A stretch of DNA of 64,000 nucleotides from Notamacropus eugenii (lineage: Eukaryota > Chordata > Mammalia > Diprotodontia > Macropodidae), in the NCBI RefSeq assembly GCF_028372415.1, contig NC_092874.1, forward strand, positions 334,074,651 to 334,138,650, given 5' to 3'. The translations under genes and the position numbers were made by a program. A model generated the notes under the pieces. It saw nothing but the letters and a program-made list of their open reading frames with translations, had not been told where the DNA came from and did not search any database. This document shows, piece after piece, positions 1-10,149 of the stretch (position 1 is its first letter; each line of letters begins with the position of its first letter).

Positions 1-59
1 GGCATAGTGTAGTGGTATATTATAGTAGTATATTATGTCCCACACTATTGACATTACCT

Positions 60-530
60 TCCTTTTAGTGATGCCTAAGATCACATCAGCTCTAACACAG
101 AGCTCAGAGTTCATTAAAAGTCCTAGATCTTCACATTGCTTTCTCATTCTGTACTTGTCTAGTTGATTTTTCGAACCTAGGTCCAAGACCCTATATTTAT
201 TTCTTCATTTCATCCTATTCATTTGGCCACCAAATCAGGCTATCAAGATCTTTTTAGTTTCAGCTTCTGTCATCCTAGGTATTAGCTAGCATCAACAACA
301 AATTTGATCTAAGTTACTTCAAGTAATGGATTAGAAAACTGAATAGAATTGGACCAAAGCCACAACTCTGGGGTGTCACTAGTGACCTCTCTCCAACACA
401 TTAATCAATACTCTAGGCCCATTTAAACTGTTCTGTCATTTAGTTCATTTAATCTATAAGGATACGGTCAGAGACCTTGTCAAATTAATTCTACTCATCT
501 AAACCCCGTTAAGAGAGGAAATGAGATCAG
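60..530 (-). repeat. L3/CR1 LINE fragment
   Basis: On the minus strand this resembles the 3' part of a CR1/L3 LINE. The plus strand shows its familiar antisense phrases: a short-tract guide around 'CCTAGATCTTCACATTGC', then 'GATCTTTTTAGTTTCAGC', then a 'TGGGGTGTCACTAGTGACC' stretch. It is heavily diverged and non-coding. It lies inside COPS3 intron 1. The assignment is by remembered consensus; boundaries are approximate. Confidence 0.6.
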
Positions 531-546
531 TCTGGTATGACTTGTT

Positions 547-770
547 CTTATAATAACAGCTCACACTTGGCTCTCCAACGCTTGCAAAGAGCTTTACACA
601 CAATATCTCATTTAAGCCTCCCTTTTAGGGAGGGCTACAAATACAAGCGTCTCTATTTTATCTCTATTACTTTAATCACTGCTTTAAGGATGAAAAAAAT
701 TAAGGATCAGGGATTTGAACTTAAGTCTTCCTGACTCCAAACCTACTACTTTCACCAAACCACATCTCCC
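547..770 (-). repeat. MIR/THER1-type CORE-SINE
   Basis: Antisense copy of a MIR/THER1-like SINE: the plus strand has a 'GCTTTACACACAATATCTCAT' core-like stretch, then 'GGGATTTGAACTTAAGTC', the antisense tRNA B-box end. Diverged. Located in COPS3 intron 1. Confidence 0.65.
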
Positions 771-964
771 TAAAGAATCCAGGCTGGCTCTTAACAACCA
801 CCTCTTCCCTAAGTGCTTTGAAAAAAGGCCTCCTTTTAATAATTTTGTTCAAGAACTCTACCAGGCATTCTCTTCCTTCCACCCTTAAAAACTGAACTCC
901 GTGCGAAAGGGCTTGCTTAGCAGGAGAGCAAGGCAAACAGGGCGGCAGACATTCCATCTCCCGT

Positions 965-1035
965 GGCCATGCTTTTGCACAGGCTGTGCCCAGTGCCCAA
1001 ACTCCCTCTCTACCCGCCTGCACCTCCTGTAAACC
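965..1035 (+). repeat. L2 LINE fragment
   Basis: About 70 bp starting 'CCATGCTTTTGCACAGGCTG' match an L2 3' segment. The same segment recurs at 4140-4210, where it sits in a longer L2. It borders the COPS3 CpG island. The 190-codon open frame running through it and into the GC-rich island is not a gene: it has no coding-like composition. Confidence 0.55.
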
Positions 1036-1666
1036 TTAGCTCAAGCGTCTGTAAGGGCGTTGGGGCACGCACCCTTCCGTACTCGCAGGGAAAGGCAGAG
1101 GTCCAGGTAACTCAAAGGATACCGAGAGCCTTCTTCCCCACAAGCTCCCGAAGCGGAGCGGGCAAGACGGACAGACGCTCGGCCAATCACGGCCAGGGAA
1201 GGGGCGCCCCGGCCGCCAATCGCCGAGCAGGAGAAAGCGATGGCGGAAGTCACCGCCCAGCAAACTGTCAAGCAAAGCGCCTCTCGCTCCGAGGGGGACC
1301 CGGCCCGGGCGCCAAGAGGGGACGGGATCCGGGCTCGGGAGCGGGAGCAGAGGAGGGAGAGGGCTCTCTCCTCCCCGCCTCCACGAAGCGCTGCTGGGGG
1401 CGGAGCTGGGGCCCGGGGGGAGGGGAAGCCTTCCCGGGCAGACCCGCCTGCGGAGCCGCCGCTGGGCCCCTGCCGGAGCCGCAGCCCGGCGCGGGAGCCA
1501 GGCGGGAGGCGGGAGGGCTGGGCCTAGGGGAATGAATGAGGCTGCAGCGGGACGGCGCCTCCCCCCTCCGGGGCCCCCCTGCCGGCCGAGGAGAAGGAGC
1601 CACGGCCCAGGGGAAGGAGTACGGGCCGGGCCGGACCGGGCCGGGTCCGGCGGCCTGGGGCCTGAC

Positions 1667-1721
1667 CTTGAGCCGAGAGCTGCCGGACGCTGTTCACGAA
1701 CTGCTCCAGGGCGGACGCCAT
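1667..1721 (-). CDS. COPS3: COP9 signalosome subunit 3, coding exon 1
   Basis: The minus strand reads MASALEQFVNSVRQLSAQ plus one base of the next codon, then CAAG|GTCAGG, a good donor (GT at 1666-1665). This is identical to the N-terminus I recall for mammalian COPS3/CSN3, which continues with a codon split after its first base. CSN3 is a PCI-domain scaffold subunit of the COP9 signalosome, the eight-subunit complex that removes NEDD8 from cullin-RING ligases. Only 18 of about 423 residues are here. The remaining exons must lie left of the window, since no exon 2 was found in 1-1666. An in-frame ATG six bases upstream (1727) is possible, but the second has the stronger context (AACATGG) and matches the family start. 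COPS3 is head-to-head with NT5M, 17.9 kb away. Confidence 0.93.
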
Positions 1722-1933
1722 GTTCATCCCGGGGAGGAAGGGAGCGGGGAGACGGGGGGAAAGGGCAGAAGGAGGCCCAGGCGGCAGCGGCTCCTCCGGC
1801 GGGAAAAGCTTGGAGCTCTGTGGACTAGCAGCGATTGACCGAGGTGGGGGGGAGCCCCTCAGGAACTCCCGCCTGCCGTCACTTCCGCCGAGCTAGGTAT
1901 CGCGAGATTACAACCGCGCGGAGCCTGGTTACC

Positions 1934-1947
1934 GTTGCCATGGAAAC
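1934..1947. promoter_or_regulatory. RFX-type X-box
   Basis: The sequence GTTGCCATGGAAAC matches the RFX half-site pair GTTGCC-N2-GGAAAC. It is a near-palindromic X-box about 215 bp upstream of the COPS3 ATG, inside the CpG island. RFX factors bind such sites in many housekeeping and ciliary promoters. Binding is inferred only from the motif. Confidence 0.65.
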
Positions 1948-2289
1948 AGTTGTCCGCCTCCTCGGGAAGCGGGTGGTGGGAGGGAGAGGAGTGTGGAGAA
2001 TTGGAGATCCGGGCACCTGCCGTAGCATCGCCAGGGGATGCCCCTAGAGGTGGAGCCGGAGAGGACCTTGGGGGCCCTCTCGTCCAGCCCTCGCCCGCCT
2101 CTTCATTTTACGGAAGGGGAAACTGAGGTTCCGAGCCACGAAGATCGAACCCAGGTGCTGGGCTGGCTCTTCCCGCAGCGTATACCTGGGGATACACCTG
2201 AGATACCTGGTTTACGTGGAAACGGCCTGTTCGAAATCGAAGACCTCGAGAATTCTGTTGTTGTTGTTTTTATATGTACAATTATGTAT

Positions 2290-2480
2290 TATATATGTGT
2301 ATGTATGTATGTATGTAGGCGGCGCAGTGGTTAAAGCGCTGGATCCGACCCCAGACGCGTCCTTAGTTTGTATGATCACGGACAGGTCACCCACCCTCTC
2401 AAAGGCGAAGTGAGCCCTTACCTCCCACGGTGAGATATCCGTAAAACACTTGGCAAACGTCCAAACGCCGTGTAAATGCT
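2290..2480 (+). repeat. TATG microsatellite and decayed tRNA-type SINE
   Basis: A short TGTATGTATGTATGTA tract is followed by 'GGCGGCGCAGTGGTTAAAGC', a tRNA-derived SINE head with A-box-like sequence, and then a weak MIR-like 'GTGAGATATCCGTAAAACAC' end. The SINE is diverged. Confidence 0.5.
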
Positions 2481-2499
2481 ACCGTTCTCCAGGACACCA

Positions 2500-4420
2500 C
2501 CAGCTCCTAGTCACCCAGGCGTCCTCTTGGCCTCCGTACTCCCATGCCCCACATCTAATCTGTGGCCAAGTCTTTTCACTTCTACTTTTAGAACCTTTTG
2601 GAACCACAACTTCCTACTCTGTCAGACGCAGATCATGACAGCATCCACCTCCCAGGGTGGTTGTGAGGGTCAAATGAGAAAACTGTCAAGGGCGTAGCAC
2701 AGTGCCATAGAAATGTCATCATCGTCACCATCATCACTTCTAACTGTCCAAACTCCCATTTCTCTTGTGACACTAGGGCAAACCTGGCATAAGCCTTCAT
2801 TACCTTGTCCCTGTAATACTGCAGTAGCCTCTGGTTGCCCTCCGCCCACTCCAGCTTCAGCTGTCAAACCGATGTTCCTAAACTGCAGATGTGACCATGT
2901 CACCAGCACCCTCCCGCTCCTCATTCACTAAACTACAGCAGTCCCTGTTCTCTGCAGGACCAAATATACAAATCCTTTCTTTGGCTTTTAAAACCCTTCA
3001 TAACCTGACCCAGTCCCACTTTTAGAGTCTTCTTTAAAATAAATTTTAATTTTTTGTATTATCAAGCTTTTTTTTTGGTCTCCCACTTCTCACCTACTGA
3101 AAAAGGGAAGAAGGAAAGAAAGGAACAAGAAAGAAATGAAGAAATCAAGAAAGAAAAAACAACTCACGTCATATAAGCATAGTCCAGCAAAACAAATTCC
3201 CAAATTGACAGTGTCCAAAAATGAATTTGTTTTTCTGCATATATGTCCATCATCTCTCTGCTTTGTTAAATCCTTTACCCCTCCACATATTCTGTGATAC
3301 AGGGAAATTGGCCTCTGTGTTGTTCCTCCCACAGGACATTGTTCTTTCCATTTTCACTGTCTTTCTCCAAGACCTAGAATTCTCTCCCTAGTTTCCACTT
3401 CGTGACTTCCCTGTTTTCCTCCAAGTCCCAGCTAAAATCCTATCTTGTACAAGAATTCTTTCCTACCCCTCCCCCAAATAAAGCTAGTACCCTTTGCCCA
3501 ATGATTATCTCTTAATTCATCCAGTCTTTGGCTGTTTGTAATTGTTTGCAGGTTGTCTGTCTAGAAGGTGAGCTCCTTGAGAGCTGGGGCCATGTTTGTG
3601 TAAATACTAGTTGTTGGATGGATGGATGGATGATTTCTCAATCTGACTCCAGGCTGATTACACATTACTAATAATTAATCCTTTCCATTTCTGATTGAGC
3701 TTCACTGGTATACTTGGTGTTCTTCAAACAATATATCCTTTCTCTTTCTGACCCTTTACACCGACGGTTTTTCTCCATGCCTGGAACACTTTGCCTCCTC
3801 ATCTCCTCCTCTTGGTTTCTCTGACTCCCTTTAAGCCTCTGCTCAAAGTCTGCTTCCTGCAAAAGACCTTTCCCAACCCCTAAATCATTCAATCCTTCTC
3901 TTTCAGATTACTTCCCTTCTACTTTGTATATATCTTGTATTTACCCAGTTATGTATATGTTGTCCCTGACATTATAATTTATGCTGACTGGGTTTTTTTG
4001 TTTGTTTTTTGCCTTTCCTGACACAGCTTTTAATAAATGCTTGTCAGTTGACAGACTGACATTACTGACCTTTACATATGACATTCTAGTCAAACTAGCC
4101 TACTTACTGTGCCCTCTACACAACAGTCCATCCCCTGAAGCCATGCTTTTGCATAGGCTGTGCCCAGTACTAGAACTCGTTCTCTACCCACCTCTACATT
4201 TTGTAATCCCTAGCTCTCCAAAGTTCAGTTTAAATATGAGCCCCTTAGAGTCCTTTTCTGATTTCCCCAACAGTTAGTGTCAGTGGTTTTGTATTTATAT
4301 ACTGTCTTTATTATATTTGTATTTATATTTGTATTTTTGTATCCTGCTTGTATTTGTTTATCTGTAAACATATGTAACCCTATGCAGAATATAATCTCCT
4401 TAAAGGCCAATGAGTGAGTA
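2500..4420 (+). repeat. Cluster of L2 LINE 3' ends
   Basis: Several L2 3'-end copies lie in direct orientation: about 2790-3025 (continuing at 3350-3610), 3660-4065 and 4065-4420. Each shows the L2 order of a Pro/Cys-like 'TGCCTGGAACACTTTGCC' type segment, a 'CTTCCTGCAAAAGACC' type segment and a tail such as 'GAGCTCCTTGAGAGCTGGGG' or 'TTTTAATAAATGCTTG'. A MIR-like piece (2630-2705) and a TGGA tetranucleotide (3616-3633) interrupt them. All open frames here are non-genic. Confidence 0.7.
3028..3345 (-). repeat. Old L1-like 3' fragment
   Basis: The poly(T)-rich start, purine-rich middle and 'GTGTCCAAAAATGAATTTG' segment resemble the antisense 3' end of older marsupial L1 (compare 47240-47470 and 54390-54470). 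It interrupts the L2 copy that resumes at about 3350. Confidence 0.45.
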
Positions 4421-4839
4421 GTAGCTCCTCTCCCCTCCCCCCACTTCCTCTCTCCTCTCCTCTCCTCTCCTGTCCTCTCCCTCTTCTCCTCTGTTCTCCT
4501 CTGGTATTCTGCCCAGGGGAAGATAAACTCCGTGGCCAAAACCTGCCTTTTTTTCTCTGGGTTTACCAGCTACATTTCTTGCTCAAAGATCAAGCCTTAA
4601 ACCCAATTCACTCTGGAGTCATAGACTGGACAACAAGTCCCCACCCTCCTAGCACAAGAGTGGATGTAATAACTAAATAGTAATTGTTTCTCTTTTACCA
4701 GGAACCCTGAGAGTCTTCCCCTTCCAGTTTGATTTTTTTTTTTTATTAAAAGGGCCATCCTTAGAGTAACTTAAAGAAGGCTATTCATTGAATGGGTGTA
4801 TCTCACTCAAAGTAAGATTGTGATAAGACCTAAGCCTGA

Positions 4840-5045
4840 AAGGTCCAGGGTCTCACATTGCATCCTGGACCATCTCCAGTCATCCTGATGAATATCAGGC
4901 TACTGGACCCAGATGGCTCTGGAGGAGAAAGTGAGGTTGGTGACCTTGCACAGCCCTTCCTCACTCAAATCAAAGTCAACTGCAAGTCATGTCATCATCC
5001 TGATGTCATGGTCCTCTTCCAGAACGAAGGACAAACACAATGTTT
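4840..5045 (+). repeat. RTE-tailed SINE, 3' half only
   Basis: The sequence runs from 'TCACATTGCATCCTGGACC' through 'CAGTCATCCTGATGAATATC' to 'GAACGAAGGACAAACAC'. It is the same tail as the full SINEs at 6797 and 55247, and homologous to the RTE LINE tail at 26487-26672. The tRNA head is absent. An L2-like tail follows (about 5050-5100). Confidence 0.7.
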
Positions 5046-5884
5046 TTGTATCTCTGTACCTGGTATGCAGTGGATGCTTAATAAATGTTTGCTGATTGAG
5101 GGTAGGCATGAACAAAGTAAATTGAAGTACATTACAAAGAAAGCACATACAAAAACGGGAGCAGTTCAAAGAAGTCAACAAAAATATATATGACTGAAAA
5201 AATAGGCTGGTCACATTGTCAAAAATGAGGGATAACTGATGGATAGCCCACATACTGCTCTTCTCCAGATGTTAGGAGAGTTCAAGGAAGACCCCCAGCA
5301 TATTGGGTGGTCCCCTTGTGTTGAATTTATAAGAAGAATTAGATAAAATTTGTATTAGCTGGGCAGACATGAATGAGTTGCCATATGTTGCTGAAGGGCA
5401 ACCTACATCAATGAAATCATTAGAATATTTAAACTATAGGCTTAACTGACACAGAAATGAATATTAATCCTTTTTCCATTTGACTACCCCTCCCCCATGG
5501 TGGTGCTTCACAAGGGTTTCCTGAACTCAGTGGGAAGGTTAGGATAGTTAAAATTTAAATAATTCTCCCAATGCAATGATTCTGTGAAAATAATACTGGG
5601 TAGGTTGAAGAGACTGGTGTAAAGAGAAAGTAAGGAAAAATTATAATAAAAATGACTGATGGTGTGAGCCTTAGTGGTTTGAAGAATGAGGATGGCATTA
5701 TAGAAATAACTAGTCAGGGGGAAGAGCTTTTGGATAATTGGGCAGAAAAGCTTCAAGACTGAAACCTCCTCTAGGGAAAAACAGAGTGGCCAGGAGGGAT
5801 TCCAGAACCACTAAGACAAGGAGTGTGGAACATGTGACCTCAAGACTACAAATCTTCAAGTTTGGAGGGCCACAAGTTCTCTGC

Positions 5885-6155
5885 CCCTACACTAGGTCAT
5901 TTACCTTTCTTATACCTCAAGTACCTTGTCTGAAAAATAAGGGTATTGGGCTAGATCACAAGTGTCAAACACAAAACACAGATCAAAATGTAGTTTGGTA
6001 ATGTTTGGAAAAATAAATAAAATGCAATAAAACAAAGATGATATTAACCTGTTTTTCCTAAGTCAATATGCAGCCTGCATGGATCTTTATATATGTTTCA
6101 GTGAGTCTGACACCACTGGACAAAGCCATCTTTAAAGTCTCTTCCAATTCTAAAT
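5885..6155 (+). repeat. MIR SINE interrupted by hAT-type MITE
   Basis: MIR-like sequence (about 5885-5958 and 6119-6155, 'AAGTCTCTTCCAATTCTAAAT') is split by a MITE at about 5959-6118. The MITE ends are inverted: CAAGTGTCAAAC on the left and GTCTGACACCACTG on the right. A second partial copy of the same MITE lies at 10692-10768. Confidence 0.55.
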
Positions 6156-6699
6156 ATACAATGCTAATCACAGGTTATTATTTCAAAACTGAACAGCATC
6201 TGTTTTGGATCAACTGTGTCCTTGCTCAATAGTTTTGCAGAAAAGTTTGAGATCCTTACTTGACCCTTCACCCTTCCCAATGTACATATGAAAAGATACA
6301 TGCAAAACCACATCAGGTGCCATATAAGTACCAGAAGAGTACTAAGAAATAGAAACATGTATAGGAGTAGTGAGAATGGAATTAATTCCATATCTGTAAA
6401 TGGAAAATATAGTCTATATATTTCCGACAAGCTGCTCAGGTTGGCTTTCATCCAAGACTATTATGCTTCCCCCAGGATAAACTAAACAGAAATCTCATCA
6501 TGGAGATTGCCCTTGTTTTGATCTCTGCCTTCACTTGCCTCTCCCCTCTGACTGCAAGATGGAAAAACTCCCACAGCCTCCCTTTACCAAGGGCTCAGAA
6601 TTTCCCAACCAACTTTCAATTTCTCGCCAGCAGCTCCCCTTGGTTTTCATTCCACAGACTTGTTGCCTTGAAGCCCAGATACCCTTTGGCAACTAACTC

Positions 6700-7145
6700 C
6701 CCTTCCTTTTCATCTTCCTTTTGTGTATTATCTTCTCCTATTAACTTGTAAGGTCCTTGAGGGCAGAGAATGTCTTTTTCTTATTTGTATTCTAGCTGAG
6801 GGGCAGCTAGGTGGTGCAGTGGATAGAGCACCAGTGCAGGAGTCAGGAGGACCTGAGTTCAAATCTCACCTCAGACACTTGACACTCACTAGCTGTGTGA
6901 CCTTGGACAAGTCACTTAACCCCAACTGCCTCATCCTGGGTCATCTTCAGTCATCCTGACGGATTGAGAGGGCTCTGGAGGAAAAGTGAGGCTGGTGATG
7001 TGCACAGCCCTCCCTCACTCAAAATAAAGTCAGGTGCAAGTCATGTCATCATTTCTCTGATGGTATGGTCTTCTTTGGCAATGAAGGAAGAACACGTACA
7101 CACACATTCTAGCACATAGTAGGCATTTAATAAATTTACTATGGC
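6700..7145 (+). repeat. L2 3' end split by a SINE
   Basis: The L2 tail 'AAGGTCCTTGAGGGCAGAG ... GTATTCTAGC' ends at 6796 and resumes at 7106 as 'ATTCTAGCACATAGTAGGC ... TTTAATAAA'. The SINE at 6797-7105 is therefore younger than the L2. Confidence 0.75.
6797..7105 (+). repeat. tRNA-headed, RTE-tailed marsupial SINE (full length)
   Basis: The head 'GGGCAGCTAGGTGGTGCAG' is followed by a B-box-like 'GAGTTCAAATC', a core 'AGCTGTGTGACCTTGG', and a tail running through 'CAGTCATCCTGACGG' to 'GGAAGAACACGTACACAC'. Flanking direct repeats ATTCTAGC (6789-6796 and 7106-7113) are an exact 8-bp target-site duplication. This is the WALLSI/WSINE/SINE1_MD kind of element; the exact subfamily cannot be set by eye. 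Confidence 0.85.
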
Positions 7146-7205
7146 TACCCAAAAGAAATCTAGAGTTATCAAACTGTATGAAGGCATAAGACGCTGAACC
7201 CAGGA

Positions 7206-7485
7206 TCTCCCCATTTAAGGAAACAAGGTGGTGAAGTGGATAGAGTGCTGCGCCCAGCATCAGGAGTAAGGCTCATCTTCCTGAGTTCAGATTTGACCTC
7301 AGAGGTTTCAGACACTTCCTAACTGTGCGACCCTGTGCAAGTCATCTAATCCTGTTTGTCTCAGTTTCTCTTCAGTAAAATGAGCTAGAGAAGGAAATGT
7401 TAAACCACTCCAGTTTCTTTGCCAAGAAAACCTCAAATGGGATCAGTTAGAGTCAGACAAGAAAGGATGAAAGAAAACAACCATT
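7206..7485 (+). repeat. MAR1-type CORE-SINE
   Basis: The tRNA-like head 'AGGTGGTGAAGTGGATAGAG' is followed by a core region and 'CTAGAGAAGGAAATGTTAAACC', then 'TCAAATGGGATCAGTTAGAG' and a CAAC-type tail. Other copies are at 14780 (minus), 43160 (plus) and 52645 (minus). The HAL1 element is inserted directly at its 3' end. Confidence 0.8.
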
Positions 7486-7496
7486 AAAAGACTTTA

Positions 7497-9656
7497 CGGG
7501 CATCTGGAGGCAAGGTGGGTGTGGAGAGGACACTCAGAAGTCAAGTAACCAGCCGGGAAAATGCCCAGAACAGGGAAAAAAAATAAGACCATAGAAGGTT
7601 ACTTTCTTGGTGACCAGATATCTCCTCCCATCCTTTCTGATGAGGAAGAACAATGCTTACCATCAGGGAAAGACATAGAATTCAAGGCTTCTTTATCCCA
7701 AACATCCAAAATAAATATTCAATGGGCTCAGGCCATGGAAGAGCTCAAAAAGGATTTTGAAAATCAAGTCAGAGAGGTGGAGGAAAAACTGGGAAGAGAA
7801 ATGAGAGAGATGCAAGAAAAGCATGAAAAGCAGGTCAACACCTTGCTAAGGAAGACCCAAAAAAATGCTGAAGAAAATAACACCTTGAAAAATAGGCTAA
7901 CTCAATTGGCAAAAGAGGTTCAAAAAGCCAATGAGGAGAAGAATGCTTTCAAAAGCAGAATTAGCCAAATGGAAAAGGAGGTTCAAAAGCTCACTGAAGA
8001 AAATAGTTCTTTCAAAATTAGAATGGAACAGATGGAGGCTAATGACTTTATGAGAAACCAAGAAATCACAAAACAAAACCAAAAGAATGAAAAAATGGAA
8101 GATAATGTGAAATATCTCATTGGAAAAACAACTGACCTGGAAAATAGATCCAGGAGAGACAATTTAAAAATTATGGGACTACCTGAAAGCCATGATCAAA
8201 AAAAGAGCCTAGACATCATCTTTCACGAAATTATCAAGGAAAACTGCCCTGAGATTCTAGAACCAGAGGGCAAAATAAGCATTCAAGGAACCCACCAATC
8301 ACTGCCTGAAAGAGATCCAAAAAGAGAAACTCCTAGGAACATTGTGGCCAAATTCCAGAGTTCCCAGGTCAAGGAAAAAATATTGCAAGCAGCTAGAAAG
8401 AAACAATTCAAGTATTGTGGAAATACAATCAGGATAACACAAGATCTAGCAGCTTCTACATTAAGGGATCGAAGGGCGTGGAATATCATATTCCAGAAGT
8501 CAAAGGAACTAGGACTAAAACCAAGAACCCCCTACACAGCAAAACTGAGTATAATACTTCAGGGGGAAAAATGGTCATTCAATGAAATAGAGGACTTTCA
8601 AGCATTCTTGATGAAAAGACCAGAGCTAAAAAGAAAATTTGACTTTCAAACACAAGAATGAAGAGAACCATGAAAAGATAAACAGCAAAGAGAAGTCATA
8701 AGGGACTTTACTAAAGTTGAACTGTTTACATTCCTACATGGAAAGACAATATTTGTAACTCTTGAAACTTTTCAGTATCTGGGTACTTGATGGGATTACA
8801 TACACACACACGCATGCACACACACACAGAGACAGAGAGCACAGAGTGAAAGGAATAGGATGGGGTCATATCTTAAAAAAATGAAATCAAGTGGTAAGAG
8901 AGAAATATATTGGGAGGAGAAAGGTAGAAATGGAATGGGGCAAATTATCTCATAAAAGAGGCAGGCAAAAGACTTTTTAGTGGAGGGAAAAAGAGGGGAG
9001 GTGAGAGAAAAACATGAAGTTTACTCTCATCACATTTGACTAAAGGAAGGAATAAAATGCACACTCATTTTGGTATGAAAACCTATCTTACCATACAGGA
9101 AAGTGGGGGAGAAGCAGGGTGGGGGGGAGGATGGAAGGGAGGGCAATGGGAGGAGGGAGCAATTAGAAGTCAACACTCTGGGGGAGGGACAGGATCAAAA
9201 GAGAGAATAGAAGCAATGGGGGGCAGGATAGGATGGAGGGAAATATATTTAGTCTTACACAACACGACTAATATGGAAGTCATTTGCAAAACTACACAGA
9301 TATGGCCTATATTGAATTGCTTGCCTTCCAAAGGGAATGGGTGGGGAGGAAGAGATGAAGAGAAGTTGGAACTCAAAGTTTTAGGAACAAGTGTCGAGTA
9401 CTGTTCTTGCTACTAGGAAATAAGAAATACAGGTAAAGGGGTATAGAAAGTTATCTAGCCCTACAGGGCAAAAGAGAAGATGGGGACAAGGGAAAGGAGG
9501 GATGATAGAAGAGAGGGCAGGTTGGCGATAGTGGCATTTAGAATGCTTGGCGTTTTGGGGTGGGGGGAGGAGACAAATGGGGAGAAAATTTGGAACCCAA
9601 AATTTTGTGAAAATGAATGTTAAAAGTTAAATAAATTTTAAAAAAAGAATAAAAAA
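7497..9656 (+). mobile_element. Half-L1 (HAL1-type) retroelement, apparently full length
   Basis: An L1-lineage element has a short 5' UTR (64 bp), one open ORF1, a roughly 1-kb G/A-rich 3' UTR with a CA-rich stretch at 8800-8830, and an A-rich tail with 'TTAAATAAATTTTAAAAA'. No ORF2 endonuclease or reverse transcriptase follows. It is flanked by the 11-bp direct repeat AAAAGACTTTA (7486-7496 and 9656-9666), showing one intact insertion rather than a fragment. ORF1 without ORF2 is the definition of HAL1 elements, which depend on L1 reverse transcriptase in trans. The alternative is an L1 that lost ORF2 by internal deletion. The open ORF1 and clear duplication suggest a fairly young insertion. 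Confidence 0.82.
7561..8661 (+). CDS. L1-type ORF1 protein (RNA-binding chaperone)
   Basis: A 366-codon open frame with no stops. Residues 1-50 form a basic then acidic head. Residues about 55-190 form a long charged coiled coil rich in E/K/Q with heptad leucines and phenylalanines. An RRM-like domain starts near residue 197 (RSRRDNLKIMGLPES). The C-terminal domain, about 258-355, contains NIVAKFQSS, ITQDLAAST and the L1-typical RRAWNIIFQK. ORF1 proteins trimerise through the coiled coil and coat element RNA in cytoplasmic particles. The ATG at 7561 is the first in the element and gives the family-typical MPRTGKKNK start. It is a mobile-element gene, not a host gene. Length is near the usual 340-380 residues. 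Confidence 0.88.
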   Translation: MPRTGKKNKTIEGYFLGDQISPPILSDEEEQCLPSGKDIEFKASLSQTSKINIQWAQAMEELKKDFENQVREVEEKLGREMREMQEKHEKQVNTLLRKTQKNAEENNTLKNRLTQLAKEVQKANEEKNAFKSRISQMEKEVQKLTEENSSFKIRMEQMEANDFMRNQEITKQNQKNEKMEDNVKYLIGKTTDLENRSRRDNLKIMGLPESHDQKKSLDIIFHEIIKENCPEILEPEGKISIQGTHQSLPERDPKRETPRNIVAKFQSSQVKEKILQAARKKQFKYCGNTIRITQDLAASTLRDRRAWNIIFQKSKELGLKPRTPYTAKLSIILQGEKWSFNEIEDFQAFLMKRPELKRKFDFQTQE

Positions 9657-9829
9657 AAAGACTTTAGCATTTCCTCTGGCATATTTATCTTTATAATTAG
9701 CTTAAACATTTTCTGTCTCCAAACTCACATTTCATCATCTTGCACTTAGGTTGCCATTTCCTACCCACAATTAAATAAATAATCAAACGCATTTCCTTTT
9801 TAGTTTTGGAATCTTAAAATGTTCAAACT

Positions 9830-10145
9830 CCAGAAAACATTTCAAGCCCCTCATTTTTTCAGACAAGGAAACAGAGGGCCAGGTGTAGGAAGGGATTCAT
9901 TCAAAGTCCCACGGCTAGTAAACTAGGATTCTTATATTCTTCAACTAACTTTCTCTAGTGTTAGTATTCTCTCCCTCTTCAAGTTACCTTGTATTTATAC
10001 TTATCTGTATACATGCAAAATCCCCACCAAACAGTGAAACCTCTGAAGTCAGGGAGTGTTTCATTTTTATTTTGTTTTTGTATTTCCAGTTCTTAACACA
10101 GGATCTTGCACGTAGGCAACTGAGAAAATGTTGTTAATTGAAAAA
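9830..10145 (+). repeat. MIR (minus) and L2 3' end (plus) relics
   Basis: About 9830-9945 is an antisense MIR-like core ('AGACAAGGAAACAGAGGGCC', 'CAAAGTCCCACGGCTAG'). About 9960-10145 is an L2 tail ('AAGTCAGGGAGTGTTTCATT', 'AACACAGGATCTTGCACGTAGG'). Both are old. Confidence 0.5.
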
Positions 10146-10149
10146 ACAA

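Larger units (their letters stand above)
1040..2160. promoter_or_regulatory. COPS3: COPS3 CpG-island promoter
   Basis: This is a dense GC/CpG stretch in otherwise AT-rich DNA, centred on the COPS3 start codon (1721, minus). No TATA box is evident. Upstream of the start on the minus strand (higher coordinates) are an ETS-like CGGAAGTG at about 1879-1886, a TATCGCGAGA (one mismatch to the TCTCGCGAGA element) at 1898-1907, and an X-box at 1934-1947. This is typical of broadly expressed, TATA-less housekeeping promoters. The long open frames inside it are GC-driven shadows. The transcription start is inferred to lie between 1722 and about 1960. Confidence 0.8.

Noticed and set aside
963-1838. Several long open frames on both strands in the COPS3 island
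   Set aside because: They overlap each other and the true COPS3 exon, and have composition-driven Arg/Pro/Gly content.
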